Assembly (NCBI GenBank): GCA_013398175.1
Contig: VZRZ01007244.1
Coordinates: 64,790 to 128,789 of the forward strand
DNA: 64,000 nucleotides
DNA from: Climacteris rufus
Taxonomy: Eukaryota > Chordata > Aves > Passeriformes > Climacteridae
Reading direction: 5' to 3'
The first letter of the stretch is position 1; each line of letters opens with the position of its first letter. A program made the translations under genes and the position numbers. Under the pieces are notes generated by a model. The model was not told the DNA's origin. It worked only from the letters and a program-made list of their open reading frames with translations, and searched no databases. Shown piece by piece: positions 13,201 to 22,864 of the stretch.

Positions 13201-16200
13201 TCTGCCTTGACATCCTAAGAATGATCACACCACATGAGACAAGTGATCCACCCAGTCTGGTTCCTGGCTCTAACAGGGACCACTATCTGATGCTTCTGAG
13301 GAAATCCTCAGTTGTTCATCAGGAACAACATCATGACCACAGGGAAAGTTTCTTCCTAACTCCAGAAAATAAATTGTCCTGAACCACAAGTTTCTGTATC
13401 ATTACAATTTTATTATCTAGTATAAAAGTCAGTGTTGTCATCCAAATATATCTCTTCTCCTGCACCCACAGAGAGCAGAGCAATGGAGGGGACAGGTCTG
13501 CAGTGAGTGGAGACTCTGCAGAAGGCTGCCAGAAAATCTCACAGTTCTGTTTTATTTGCTGAGGTTTTTTAATGAAAAATGAACTGGCTGAAACAAAAGA
13601 TTAAGAGTAATAAAAGTTTAAGATTAATATATTGCTGGTGGAGTTCTGTGGCAGGAAAACCCACTACATCAAAGACAACTGAAAGGTGATGCCTTTCAAT
13701 TTCTTTAGATACACAAGTGCTTGAATGAGCAGAATCCATCCTCAGCACTCATTTCTCCTTTGTATGAGAGGCTGTTCTACAGAGCTCCTACTTTCTGTTT
13801 TCCTCTCTACTAAGCAAGCTGTTTTGACAGATTGCAATATAATTTCTGATTCTTTCACTGTTCCAAACATCTAAAAAAGCTGGACTCATCTGCAAATGCA
13901 AGCTGAAATTGGCCTAGTAAAGTAAAATTTGGGTAATACTTGGAAAAATGTGCAAACACTTGCTCTCAGTGTCAAAGTAAATTTGCAGTGGAGCCTACTC
14001 TCCGCATGGGATATTTTACAGCATCAAGAATATTCAGCTATGCCCCATGAATGGAAGGAAACTGAAGGAAACCATGCCAACCAGTGGACCTCTGTTGTCC
14101 CAACATACCCCACAGCACAAAAGAGCAAGTTAAGCACTTTCTGGCAAAAGATACATTCAGCACTGAATAACCTGCACTGGCTTAAATGCCTCCTTTTGAG
14201 GCACACATTGTACCATAACTTTGAAGGCTGCCTGAAACAAACTAACAAACATTTAGAAAAAACAGTAACTCTATCAGGACAGATATTTTAAAGGATGAGT
14301 CACTGGGATTCTGGGAGCACCTTCCCTGTGATCAGTTGTCACATTGCATAACATTTCTCCTGTCACCAATGCTACCAGTTTAAGGGTGCCAAAACAGTCA
14401 AAGAGCTGCATGCATTACGATTCACACACGGGTCCTACATAAGCCCACAGCAAAAAGCCAGCAATATCCCCAAAGTATGTCCTTCTATTCACTGTCACTG
14501 TGTAGTGCAGGTACCCATGGAAATTCAGCAACCGCCTTCATCACCCCAAAATTCAGAAGAACTGAACAGCTCCACCCAAGCTCCTGAGGCACACACAGGC
14601 ATTAATTAACACCTAAGCACCATTTACACGAAGTTACCTATCCAGGGCTTCTTTGAAGTACTTCCTCTGCACATCAAACTGGAACACCGTCCTCTCGCAG
14701 TCCGTGGAGGCGTTGTCCCCGCCCCCGTGCTTCTTCAGGAACGCATCAAAGCCGTTCTCGTCCGGGTACTTCAAACTGCCCATAAAAACCACTGCAACAA
14801 ATACCAGCAACGTTGCCACCACGACATTCCTTTGTTATTCCCAACTGCAGCTCTAGCCAGCCCTCCTCAGCAGTGTTCTCTGTGCCTGACCCCCAGCTCC
14901 CATGCAGAGTGACCTGCCCGTTATCTGCCTCTGACAGCGCCTGCCCAGGCAGGCCTGGCCTCAGTCAGGCCAGAGCAGGATCTTGAGACACATCTGGTCA
15001 GAAACTTCCCGTGGTTGCTGTGCCCACATCACTAATTCATCACCCTTTCCTAGGGAGACAAAGCTCTGTAGCTCCAGCCTGGTGTATAAAGCCCCAGGTA
15101 ACATAACTCCCCTCAACCTCACGGATAACAAATCATGTCGATGTAAGTTAATGCACAGCTTGCCAAAGGGTGTGAGACACCCTCTACCATCACAAACTCA
15201 TGAAAATAAATTCTCAAATAGCCAAATCAGGAAATGATACTAAATACTTCAGAAATCCAGAGCTACATAGCACTCATTTTGCACTGAAGTTGGAGAAGAT
15301 TAAATAGGAGCAGATACATACTATGTTCCAGGAAGTGTGCTAATCCAGGCAGATCTTCAGGATCAGAGAAGCTGCCAACAGCAACACAGAGGGCTGCTGC
15401 AGACTAGAGAAAATACAACACTCTCAGTAAAAGCTGCTTCAAGAAACACTTCAGGAAAATGACAGAAGTACAAGATGAATCAGTTGGGACAGGCACAATA
15501 ACAAGCTCTAGTCTGAATGCCTAATCACAAGGTTTCAGACCTCAAGAAAGCTCACCATATATTTTTGCACCCTACAGCTTTAAGTACATACCTGCTTTTC
15601 TGAACAACCTCTCTTTCTTGTCTCTTCCTTCTCAGCCAGCTCTTCCAATTCACTGTCATCAGAATCATTGAAATCCTCATTATCTCCATCACTGTCCTCA
15701 CTCTCATCCCCCTCATCACAGTCCTCATCATCTTCTCTACCATCTTCGATCTCAGCTCCAGAGTCATCACTTCCCTCTTCAGATTCATCATCATCATCGT
15801 TATCCTCCTCCTCTTCCTCCTCTGAAGATGGTGGGGCACCATCCAAGTAATTCAAATCCGAAATCAAAAGTGCACATAAGCCATTCTGCAGTTTGATATA
15901 CCTGAAAGAATAATTATGTGCAATTAATATGTTCATTACCCAAATCTGAATTTTCAGAATCACAAAAAATTCATTATTTACTATAATACTTTGAGAGTGA
16001 TTTCCTACTGAAAATCTAACGGTAGCTAAGACTTGAGCAGTTTTACAGCAGGAAAGTAAAAGACTCTTCTGCTATTCAACAGCTCTAAGAATAAGAAGCA
16101 GTTCAGGGCAGTAGCAGAAGCCCTTCTCCCTGTAAGGCCAAGCACACTGATTTTGGCTTTATTTCTCTTTGTGAAACATTTAAGCTATTAGCACTCATGC

Positions 16201-19200
16201 ACTCAGAACAAGCAAACCCAAACTTCACTCATCTCTTAGGCTTGTCAGGCTCTTGGAAACAGATATAATGTGACAGAATGAAGATCTTAGTCTTTGCTTC
16301 TAAGTAGGCCCCAGAGCATTTGATTTGATTTGATTTCATCAATGCTTTCTATTAAATGGGATCTTCAGATGTATCAGGGAAGTGTTAGAAAGGAGAGAGC
16401 TCCTCTGCAGGCTCCACAGAACAAGTCTCAGGGAACTGGCTGGGTTTCTATAAAGAAGCAACAAATAGAGTTTTGTGTGTGTGTTTATACACAGAGAGAG
16501 GTTTTTATATGTGTGTGCATATATATAAATAAAACCCCACAAGGCCTCTGTGCAGCACCCTTCTACAACTTTTCACACTGAGGGCTGCAAGCACCAATGC
16601 TCTACATTGCAAGAGCCCTCAGCAGTGTTTGTTTACCATCAAATCTGAAACAGAGTCACAATTTGTCAAATCAGCCAGAGCACCCCTCCCAGGAGCTTGC
16701 ACTGGCTAGTACAGCAGCTGCAGAAAGGAACGAATGCTGGCTCCAGAAAATACTTCATCCATCCCGTGTGATACAGACCTGTGGCATTTGATCCAGCAAA
16801 AAAACAAAGCAAGCTAGAATAAAACAAACCCGTGGTCACATCCCACGCTCCCAGAAAAATCTGAGTTACAGAGCACAGAATCACAAAACACTTTGTGTTG
16901 GAAGGGGCCTCTAGAGGTCATCTAGTCCAACCCCTGAGTTTATAGCAGCTCAGAACTTTGCAATGTGGACACAGCTCCTGGACTATCAAGTCTATGAAAA
17001 AAACGAATGAACAAATGTTTAATAGATGTGTTAAGGTTATGAGTCACGACCAGTCATGCAAGGGGAAGTGACAGGGCTTATTCTGGGCCAGGGTGTCATG
17101 TCCATGAACACACCCAGTTTCCTTGCTGCAGGATTGCTGAGCAGGACAAATCTGCTCCAGTCAAACACAGAAGTGCACTCTGACTCATTCAAACTACAGC
17201 ACAGAGTGTGTAACTTTCAGGGATGCTCTGACAAACCTCAGGAGGCACAGGCAGTGCTGGATCCATGCTCATGTCTGGGAACCAAGTTAATCTTTCATAC
17301 ATTCTGTCTGCTAACCATTCCCATCGTGTACACGTGTCCCATTGTGCAGCTGTGGCACCTGAGCGTACAGCAGGTCCTAAAACACACACTGCACACGTGG
17401 GTGCTTCAGCCTCTGGGCAGCAGCACTTCCCAGCACAACCAGCACCTCCTTCTCCCCCTCACACACCTCTCCTCTGCGGGTTTGCACGGCCCCTGGAGAG
17501 CCCGGCCCCGCAGGGAGCAGCAGCAGCCTCGGCAAGGAGAGAACAGAGTGGGGCTGTGCTTCCCCAGGAACAATGTGCCGTGAAGCTGCTCAGCCAGGTG
17601 TATCCAGCAGCTCCTGTTGATCCTTTCCACGCAGCCCCATTAGGCTAATGGAGCAGATTATACTAATTTTACATTACTCATCTGGAGGCTTGTGGGTGTT
17701 GCACACAGGACACAAAGCACCCAGCAGCAAGGACACCACTGAGCCACACCACTGCTGGAGGCTCTTGGATTTCACTCCAGGATATCTACAACAGCTTAGG
17801 TTCTACTGAGCAGAGGCACCACTGACATAGGTGTTCTTTACTTTTTCCATGTTTCAGTCCAGTGGAAAAAGACAAATGTAACCAATACATAAGCATCCAC
17901 TGGTATGCAAAATACAGTACAAAAAATGCAATCACGTAAGGTAGAGACAGAAGCAAGCACAATCCAATTGTTTTTCTGAAGGACTATGAAGCATTTATGC
18001 AAATAAGGCTTAAAGTTAAATTAAAATTCTTTAAAATTCTGTTTAAACTCCTGAGTAAGTTTAAAGAGCATTGTTCTCACACAAAGTTTTTGTTTATATT
18101 AACGACAATTATTCAGAAGTTAAGCAAAAACTGAAATACATATCAGTGCATGGGAAACATTGGAATGCTTGAATTTCCCAAACTGTAAGCAATACAAGCC
18201 CATGACATTACACAGATGGATGAATTTAAATAAAACATACATGTTTGGTAAATATAACTACACAGTTACAGCTCTAATGAGCAAACCCAACTTTTATCAC
18301 GACAAGTCCCAACAAACCCACTTCTGACAACACATCCTGCAATCTCTGTCAGAGCTCTTCCAGGTTTGTGATCACTATTTGAGAAGGCAAAACATAACAT
18401 TTCCCACTAAGTTAAGACTGATGTCACCAGGCAGACACACTAAGGCCACACCAAGTGACTGGACTGCAGCACACACCACCACTGATGTGTGAAGAGGGGA
18501 AAGTGTGTCAGCATCATCACATCACCCGCCACAACGCTCACTCAGGAGGTTTGGGACACCATACCTGGACACAGGTTCAGGGTGGCTTTGCTTCCAGCCA
18601 CACTGAACTTCTCCTTCCTAAGGACAATGTCTGTGCTGTGCAAGGCTCACTTGGCACATGTGGAAATCAGTCTGAAAAGATGTAACTTTCTGCTTCCAGC
18701 TGAAAAATTCTGTTAAGAATGGACAGCAGGATTTCTGGAAGATTTTGGCATGAGCATCTTTATGCTACAAGCAAACACTCTCTCCAATTCTCACATGCAG
18801 AGGAGGTTCCTGAGCCTTACAACAGGCAGTGACAGCCTTCAATGGATTTCCCAAGCTTCATCCACCAGTGTGCTGCTTCAGGTGGCAAAGGCAGGAGTTC
18901 CCTAAGCTGCCAGCACCTGCAGCTGTGAGCTCTGCGGGAGGACGAGCCTGCCACAAAGCAGCACGGGTAAGATACAATAGGAGAGGCAGGCAGAGATCCA
19001 GAGGAAGCAGCGAGGAAGTAGGGCAAGAAGGGAGGGAGCAAGTTCCTCACTGAGCCAATGGGCACAGTGTTCTCCGGGCAGCCAGCAGGGAATTTCACTG
19101 TCAACCAAAATGTCCCTGCAAATCCAAAATTCAGTTTCGGGCTCAGGCAGCAGATTCTCCACTGGCTGCACAGATTAGACATCATGAAAAGTAAAGATAA

Positions 19201-20114
19201 AAAGAAAAGGCAGCTCTAACAAGGGCTGCATAATCTTCTGCCTTACAGGAAGAAGTTATCAGAGTGTCCCTTCAAGAACACGGTGCCTTACAGCATCCAA
19301 AAACCTCAGCCTCTGTTGGAGTTCCCATCCGAGTCTCTCATTGTGTCTTGACCACAGATGCTACGGGCTCTGCTCTGGGAAGGTGAACTTTTTCATAATT
19401 TCCCGGGCTATTAACCAGAAATATTCAAATAAAAACACAAGTAAAATGGCAGCCTGAAAGCATTTTGCCTCAACTCACAGATATATTCGTGTTAAAACCT
19501 GCAAGCTTATCTAAAACAGGAAGAGTAACTGGTTGAAATACTAGAGCCGCACTTTGCACCTGACACTTTCGGAGAGGAGCTGCCAAGGGCTGCAAACCAA
19601 CAATGAACTGGGCACTGCTGTGCCTTGAGAAAACCCAGCACCGACAGTCCGTGCACAAGGGCCGATCCTCCCGTCCTGTGCCCGCACACACCGGGCAGCC
19701 CGCCTTCAGGGTGAGCACACCCGCGGAATCCCAGCCTCCGTTTATCACAGACAGGCCTCCAATTCCCCCGGGCACCGGGACCAGCCCGACTTCCAGCCCC
19801 CGCGGTGCCAGCAGTGCCCGGACACGGGGCGGGCAGACCCCGGCCCACGCCACCGACCGGCCGGGGCTGCCCCGGCAGCTGCTCGTCCTCCCGCCCCTGC
19901 CCTGCCGCCCTCACCGGTACTGCTTGGGGTCGCTGGGGGACTTGACGATGTCGGGGTCACCCAGGTTGTGTCCGGGATCGGCCCCCCGGCGCTCTTCCTC
20001 CTCGTCCCCGTGAGGCGAGCGGCCCCCGGCGTCGCGGCCGCCCTCCGCGGCCTGCTGCCCGACCGCCAGCTCCGGGCTGCCGTAGCCGCACGTCGCCTTG
20101 TTCCTGCCGGGCAT
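1055..20114 (-). CDS. NRDC: Nardilysin (NRDC/NRD1), 5' part of gene, 20 coding exons, 731 codons in window
   Basis: Nardilysin is an M16 (inverzincin) metalloendopeptidase that cuts at dibasic sites and enhances ectodomain shedding. Twenty minus-strand exons join in phase with no stop. Residues 1-67 are a variable N-terminus ending IVKSPSDPKQYR. Residues about 94-160 are the acidic stretch that distinguishes nardilysin from insulin-degrading enzyme. The inverted zinc motif HFLEH is at 193-197 (ligands H193 and H197, catalytic E196), with the third ligand E274 in AVDSEY 77 residues later, the spacing seen in insulin-degrading enzyme. Downstream blocks such as GSLKYPDENGFDAFLKKHGG, RPSDANRKEMLFGSLARPGH and VGHEGKGSVLSFLRKK match the nardilysin family as I know it. 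The protein is usually about 1,150 residues, so roughly a third is off the left edge. The start at 20114 has a strong Kozak context (GCCGCCATGC). All introns are GT-AG except intron 13 (GC-AG). Identity is near certain from family motifs and the RAB3B neighbour. Confidence 0.97.
1807..1858 (-). CDS. NRDC: NRDC coding exon 19
   Basis: A 52-bp exon encoding GYVRFHLISPLIQQSAE (residues 664-680). It was found by phase and family match rather than as a long open frame. The acceptor is accag and the donor gtgagg. Confidence 0.94.
2604..2723 (-). CDS. NRDC: NRDC coding exon 18
   Basis: Encodes residues 624-664: ATDFALKVADCPETEYPVKT, then GCLWYRKDDKFKIPK. This opens the third M16-like domain. The donor is gtaaat. 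Confidence 0.95.
3326..3412 (-). CDS. NRDC: NRDC coding exon 17
   Basis: Encodes residues 595-624: DIDKYWSDLWDSDFELNQDL and HLPEENKYI, the linker leading to the C-terminal half. The donor is gtaagg. Confidence 0.95.
3864..3987 (-). CDS. NRDC: NRDC coding exon 16
   Basis: Encodes residues 554-595: IIADALNQLSPQRANLVLLS, AANEGQC and KEKWFGTQYSVE. The KWFGTQY block is shared by nardilysin and IDE. The donor is gtaagg. Confidence 0.95.
4255..4359 (-). CDS. NRDC: NRDC coding exon 15
   Basis: Encodes residues 519-553: TDPVDYVESLCENMQLF, then LTGDQLLFEYKPE. Phase 0 at both ends. The donor is gtaaat. Confidence 0.95.
5834..5888 (-). CDS. NRDC: NRDC coding exon 14
   Basis: A 55-bp exon encoding IWEEIQKIEANEFHYQEQ (residues 500-518), matching the family block IFEEIRKIE. 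The acceptor is cgcag and the donor gtattt. Confidence 0.95.
6465..6523 (-). CDS. NRDC: NRDC coding exon 13 (ends at a GC donor)
   Basis: Encodes VAHVVFQYVKMLQKRGPDQ (residues 481-499) plus two bases of R500. The 3' boundary needed to keep phase with exon 14 is CAGAG followed by gcaagt, a non-canonical GC donor in an otherwise perfect consensus. The frame also stays open for some codons past the junction, so intron retention would add a short unrelated tail. Confidence 0.92.
6602..6722 (-). CDS. NRDC: NRDC coding exon 12
   Basis: Encodes residues 440-480: FWALALYGGNGETGFEQNST, then YSIFSISVTLTDEGYKHFYE. The donor gtatgg opens a 78-bp intron (6524-6601), the shortest in the gene. Confidence 0.95.
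7146..7223 (-). CDS. NRDC: NRDC coding exon 11
   Basis: Encodes residues 414-440: VKPLHYISWLVGHEGKGSVL, then SFLRKK. The GHEGKGS loop is an M16 hallmark. The donor is gtatgt. Confidence 0.95.
7580..7649 (-). CDS. NRDC: NRDC coding exon 10
   Basis: Encodes VVPIRKVHSLTITWALPPQ and EQYYR (residues 391-414), a conserved nardilysin/IDE beta-strand block. Canonical acceptor; the donor is gtacac, somewhat weak. Confidence 0.95.
7830..7903 (-). CDS. NRDC: NRDC coding exon 9
   Basis: Encodes residues 366-390 plus one base of V391: GLPKPSFGHLTQPFDTPEF and HKLYR. This is the start of the second M16 domain. The donor is gtaagt. Confidence 0.95.
8849..8906 (-). CDS. NRDC: NRDC coding exon 8
   Basis: A short exon encoding ETLDTLEKWVTEIFSEIPN (residues 347-365) plus two bases of N366. 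Phase matches both neighbours. The acceptor is preceded by a T-rich tract and the donor is gtaaga. Confidence 0.95.
10305..10427 (-). CDS. NRDC: NRDC coding exon 7
   Basis: Encodes residues 306-347: NADTLKHEP, then TRLREFWQRHYSAHYMTL and VVQSK. This corresponds to the end of the first M16 domain. The donor is gtaaca. Confidence 0.95.
11374..11469 (-). CDS. NRDC: NRDC coding exon 6
   Basis: Encodes residues 274-306: EYQLARPSDANRKEM, then LFGSLARPGHPMKKFFWG. The KK after GHPM differs from the GK that I recall in mammalian nardilysin. The donor is gtaagt. Confidence 0.95.
12857..12930 (-). CDS. NRDC: NRDC coding exon 5 (second half of active site)
   Basis: Encodes WAQFFIHPLMI and then DREVEAVDS (residues 250-273), plus the first base of E274, the third zinc ligand. 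E267 corresponds to the conserved glutamate seven residues before the ligand in insulin-degrading enzyme. The donor is gtaaga. Confidence 0.96.
13180..13385. repeat. Probable ancient interspersed repeat in NRDC intron 4
   Basis: The stretch around ccacccagtctggttcctgg, followed by aacagggacca and gatgcttctgaggaaatcc, then ttcttcctaactcc, resembles a diverged repeat common in turtles, crocodiles and birds (consensus-like phrases: gtccatctagcccagtatcc, gatgcttcagaggaa, ttcttcctaacccc). I recognise the pattern from memory and am not certain of the family name. Confidence 0.4.
14638..14791 (-). CDS. NRDC: NRDC coding exon 4
   Basis: Encodes residues 198-249, including MVFMGSLKYPDENGFDAF, NASTDCERTVFQFDV and KYFKEALDR. 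This is the highly conserved block after the zinc motif of M16 enzymes. It is CpG-rich compared with neighbouring exons. The donor is gtaact. Confidence 0.96.
14792..15591 (-). other. NRDC: NRDC introns 2 and 3
   Basis: Intron 3 (14792-15321) and intron 2 (15404-15591) flank the zinc-motif exon. Nothing recognisable besides splice sites. Confidence 0.7.
15322..15403 (-). CDS. NRDC: NRDC coding exon 3 (zinc motif)
   Basis: Encodes residues 171-197 plus the A of M198. It contains SAAALCVAVGSF, LPGLAHFLEH and the inverted zinc-binding motif HXXEH at 193-197, which is intact. The donor is gtatgt. Confidence 0.96.
15592..15901 (-). CDS. NRDC: NRDC coding exon 2 (acidic domain)
   Basis: Encodes residues 67-170. 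It opens YIKLQNGLCALLISDL, the first beta strand of the M16 fold. It then runs into an Asp/Glu/Ser-rich insert at about 94-160, where roughly two thirds of residues are acidic, and ends SEKQ. In nardilysin the acidic insert is thought to bind basic partners such as polyamines and HB-EGF. Acceptor ag and donor gtatgt are both canonical. Confidence 0.96.
16474..16530. repeat. TG/TA-rich simple repeat
   Basis: Interrupted runs of gtgtgtgt, gagagag, tatgtgtgtg and atatataaat. It is a degenerate microsatellite. Confidence 0.7.
16872..16942 (-). mobile_element. CR1 LINE 3'-end fragment
   Basis: Read on the minus strand, this gives ggttggactagatgacctc, tagaggccccttccaacac and a terminal gattctgtg motif, the diagnostic 3' end of bird CR1 retrotransposons. 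Only the last 70 bp or so are recognisable, so the copy is heavily 5'-truncated, as is usual. Confidence 0.85.
19915..20114 (-). CDS. NRDC: NRDC coding exon 1
   Basis: Encodes residues 1-66 plus two bases of R67, starting MPGRNK and ending SPSDPKQYR, the conserved junction before the acidic domain. The donor is gtgagg. The reading frame stays open upstream of this ATG for 22 codons into the assembly gap, so a longer N-terminus, as in the long mammalian isoform, cannot be excluded. The strong Kozak context favours this ATG. Confidence 0.93.
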
Positions 20115-20180
20115 GGCGGCGGTGGTGCCGCTCCACAGCGGCCGGACAACGGCCCGTCCCGGCCGCCCGCCCCCGGCCCC

Positions 20181-20371
20181 NNNNNNNNNNNNNNNNNNNN
20201 NNNNNNNNNNNNNNNNNNNNNNNNNNNNNNNNNNNNNNNNNNNNNNNNNNNNNNNNNNNNNNNNNNNNNNNNNNNNNNNNNNNNNNNNNNNNNNNNNNNN
20301 NNNNNNNNNNNNNNNNNNNNNNNNNNNNNNNNNNNNNNNNNNNNNNNNNNNNNNNNNNNNNNNNNNNNNNN
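20181..20371. other. Assembly gap (191 N)
   Basis: A run of undetermined bases 66 bp upstream of the NRDC ATG, inside the most GC-rich part of the island. It hides the 5' UTR, the probable transcription start and any upstream in-frame start codon. Confidence 0.99.
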
Positions 20372-20569
20372 GAGAGGCAGGGGGAGATGCGGCTCCTTTG
20401 AGGAATCGAGAGGATCGAGCGGAGAAATGAGGGAGATGAGGGGAGGAAAAAGAGCGGGGTCACATCCCGGGCACTTTTCTCTGCGCTGTGGAGTTCCGAC
20501 ACGTACGCCCGCCCTCCTTTTGAGCCGTGCCCCCTGCTCTCGCGTTGGAATGGTCCAACAGCCGGGCGG

Positions 20570-20644
20570 TGGGGGCGGGTACCTTCTGGCACGGCCTTCC
20601 CCGATTGGTCGCAGCGGCCGTCGCTCACGCCCGGCAGCACCAAT
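20570..20644. promoter_or_regulatory. NRDC: NRDC upstream promoter elements: GC box and two CCAAT boxes
   Basis: A GC box (gggggcggg) at about 20571-20579, an ATTGG at 20604-20608 and a CCAAT at 20640-20644. The two CCAAT boxes have opposite orientation and lie about 36 bp apart, a spacing typical of NF-Y-bound promoters. They lie about 0.5 kb upstream of the ATG. Confidence 0.5.
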
Positions 20645-22858
20645 CAGCTCGCCGGGCCCGGTGCCGGCAGCATGGCCGGGGTACCCGGAGCTCCGTTCCT
20701 GTGAGGGGGTAAAGCGGCGTGTCCCGAACAGCTTAAAGTCTGCACCCGCGCTGCTAACAGAATTCGCTCTTTATTCTGTGCCTGGCCGCTTCAGCAGGTC
20801 TCAGCACTTTCCAATTCGTGGATATCCTTTTCTCCCATCAAACTCCAGTGCCGATGGAGCGACGGCGGGAGCGCTGCTCTGCCTCTCGGCTGAAAGCTGC
20901 CGGCGCTTCCGAAGGGCACAGCCCAGATCTGCCGGGAAGCTGCCGCTGCGCCCGTCCCGCCCTTCGGCACCGCTCCGCTCTGGCCCGCCCCGCTTCCCGG
21001 GGATGGCAGCGCTCCCGGTGCGGGGTGCGCGGCGGCGCTGGGCCCAGGGCAGCTGCTGAAAGCCGAGGTACGGGGATGATAATTCAGACTGGATGGTTAC
21101 CTGGTATTTCAGTGCTTTATTTCTCCACAAGATGGAAGCCAAGACCCATCTCTAATCCAAGATTTCCCTATGGTTTTTGCTGGAGAACAGCACACTCTGT
21201 GCTGTTTTGAACAAGCCATAGAGACACACTTGTGAGGAGCTGTCACCTCTTTCTTTTCACACTCCAGTGCCCCTTTTTATCTTGTAACCATGCTGTTTTA
21301 CCAACACAACTCTCCTGGGCTACTGCCAGTCAAGTGGAAGGCTCGCTACAAGACCACATCACAGATTTCAGGTTTGCCTTCAGTTCAAGCAGGTTTATTT
21401 CCCTCACCCTGACAAATCACCATCTCACATTCTGCCTTTCCTCCTACAAGTTAATGCATGTAACAATTACCCCTGAATCACTGCTGATCCTGAAACCAGC
21501 TGCAGGCCATTTAAGGCAAAAGACTTTCCCTTTATTCCTTCACAGCAAATATAAGATGATGAGGTACACCCAGTATATATTCATGCAGAGATGTGTCAGT
21601 TGCCTGTGATGATTTGATTCCTTATTTGAAATAAACTCTGCAGGATTTCTACACCAAGTGCTAGGTTTCTCCATGTATGCAATATAGGGCAGGGTAGAAC
21701 TCTTAACTCTCTTTTGTTCAGATTGCCATGTAGCTACTTGCTGGCTGGTCCTGCCCATCTTATCTTGAAGGGCCTGGAATGTATTTGTGTTCTTTAAAGA
21801 AATCCACTGACTTGACCAGAACACAATGAAACATAATCATATACTGGGTAGAAAAGGAAAAGGTCCTTTTTGCTAGGGGAGAAAAAAGTAAGTAAAAGAG
21901 AATAATTGAAATTCAGTTTCTGCTGAATCCATTTTCTTTTACCATGGAGTTGTTGAGCTGTCAAATCATTTACACTGAGGTACTAAGTTATATCTGCACA
22001 GCTCAAAATCATTGCTATCTGCTGTGGGCTTTTTTTATTTTATTACTAGTTACACAAGTTGCCCTAAAACGTGCTGCTTCTACAATTAGAACAAGACACT
22101 ACACATTTATTGGCCATAGAATCCTTCTCTTCACTGTTTGAAACCTGCCTACTGATTCCAGATTGCTGGGTTCAGAGATCATCACCCTGTCAAAGAAAGA
22201 TCAATGTAGTTTGATGTATTTTTCAAGCATTAACAAGATTTCTCCCTCACACATACGTAGGATTCCTAACTCAAGTAATGCAGCCGACACAATTTCTCTG
22301 GCCACACCCAGTGACTACATTTCTCTTTATTTTGCAGTTTCAGGGGTTTAGATACAACAACCACAGTCCCAGCACTGCACAAATCACACTCTCAGGACGA
22401 GGTCACACACACCCAGAGCACGTCACAGTAAAGATTCCCAAAAGCGACACACAAACAGAGGGATCAAGCCTTTAGCACAATGAGCTCAAACCACCCCAAA
22501 GGAGTTGCATTTTTGTCCAGAATTTTGTGCTTTTTTTTTCTTAGAGCTGTTACACTTTGAGACACAACAGAAGGAGATCACAGAAGCGCTCACTGGTGTC
22601 ATGATCCAGCACATTACAGGGCAGTGGGCAGGCACTCAACTCCGGTTCCTGACATCAGGAAGTGCCCTCAGTCACAGGAGAACACAGACCAAAGGTAAAG
22701 CCATAAAACTTTACAGAATTTCCCCCTTTAGACAGCAAACTTTTTTCCATATCCACTTAATTTAAAAATGTTTCCTCCCTTCAAAGCATGATGCAACAAG
22801 AAGTTCACAGAACAACTCTTAACAGGACGTCTTTGCCATGTTTCACTTGCTGTCGTGT

Positions 22859-22864
22859 TTTATT
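22859..22864 (-). promoter_or_regulatory. RAB3B: Candidate RAB3B polyadenylation signal
   Basis: This is the first minus-strand AATAAA downstream of the RAB3B stop codon (24072-24074), giving a 3' UTR of about 1.2 kb. A GT-rich stretch follows on the minus strand. Further AATAAA copies at 22326-22331, 22106-22111, 22034-22044, 21531-21536 and 21394-21399 are alternatives, so the true end is uncertain. Confidence 0.3.

Larger units (their letters stand above)
5889..14637 (-). other. NRDC: NRDC introns 4-13
   Basis: Introns range from 78 bp (intron 12) to about 1.7 kb (intron 4). All use GT-AG except intron 13 (5889-6464), whose donor is GC. Apart from the repeat-like piece near 13.2-13.4 kb, I see no further genes or repeats. 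Confidence 0.7.
15902..19914 (-). other. NRDC: NRDC intron 1
   Basis: A 4.0-kb first intron, GC-rich near exon 1. It contains a TG/TA simple repeat at about 16.47-16.53 kb and a CR1 3' end at 16.87-16.94 kb. No other coding exon was recognised. Confidence 0.75.
19600..21065. promoter_or_regulatory. NRDC: CpG island covering NRDC exon 1 and promoter
   Basis: Dense CpG and high GC across exon 1 and about 1 kb upstream, in contrast to the AT-rich surroundings. It is interrupted by the 191-base gap. A TATA-less CpG-island promoter fits a broadly expressed peptidase. The exact transcription start cannot be seen. Confidence 0.8.

Noticed and set aside
15668..15850. Poly-serine open frame on the plus strand
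   Set aside because: It is the antisense of the Asp/Glu-rich NRDC exon 2 (GAN codons read as TCN).
1..20114. Intronic microRNA miR-761, which I recall as hosted by the mammalian NRDC gene
   Set aside because: I looked for its mature sequence or complement in the visible introns and did not find it. It may be absent in this lineage or lie in the part outside the window.
19957..21059. Long frames crossing the N gap on both strands near the NRDC promoter
   Set aside because: GC-rich island sequence rarely contains stops, and the undetermined bases inflate frame length. Only the 19915-20114 frame matches nardilysin.
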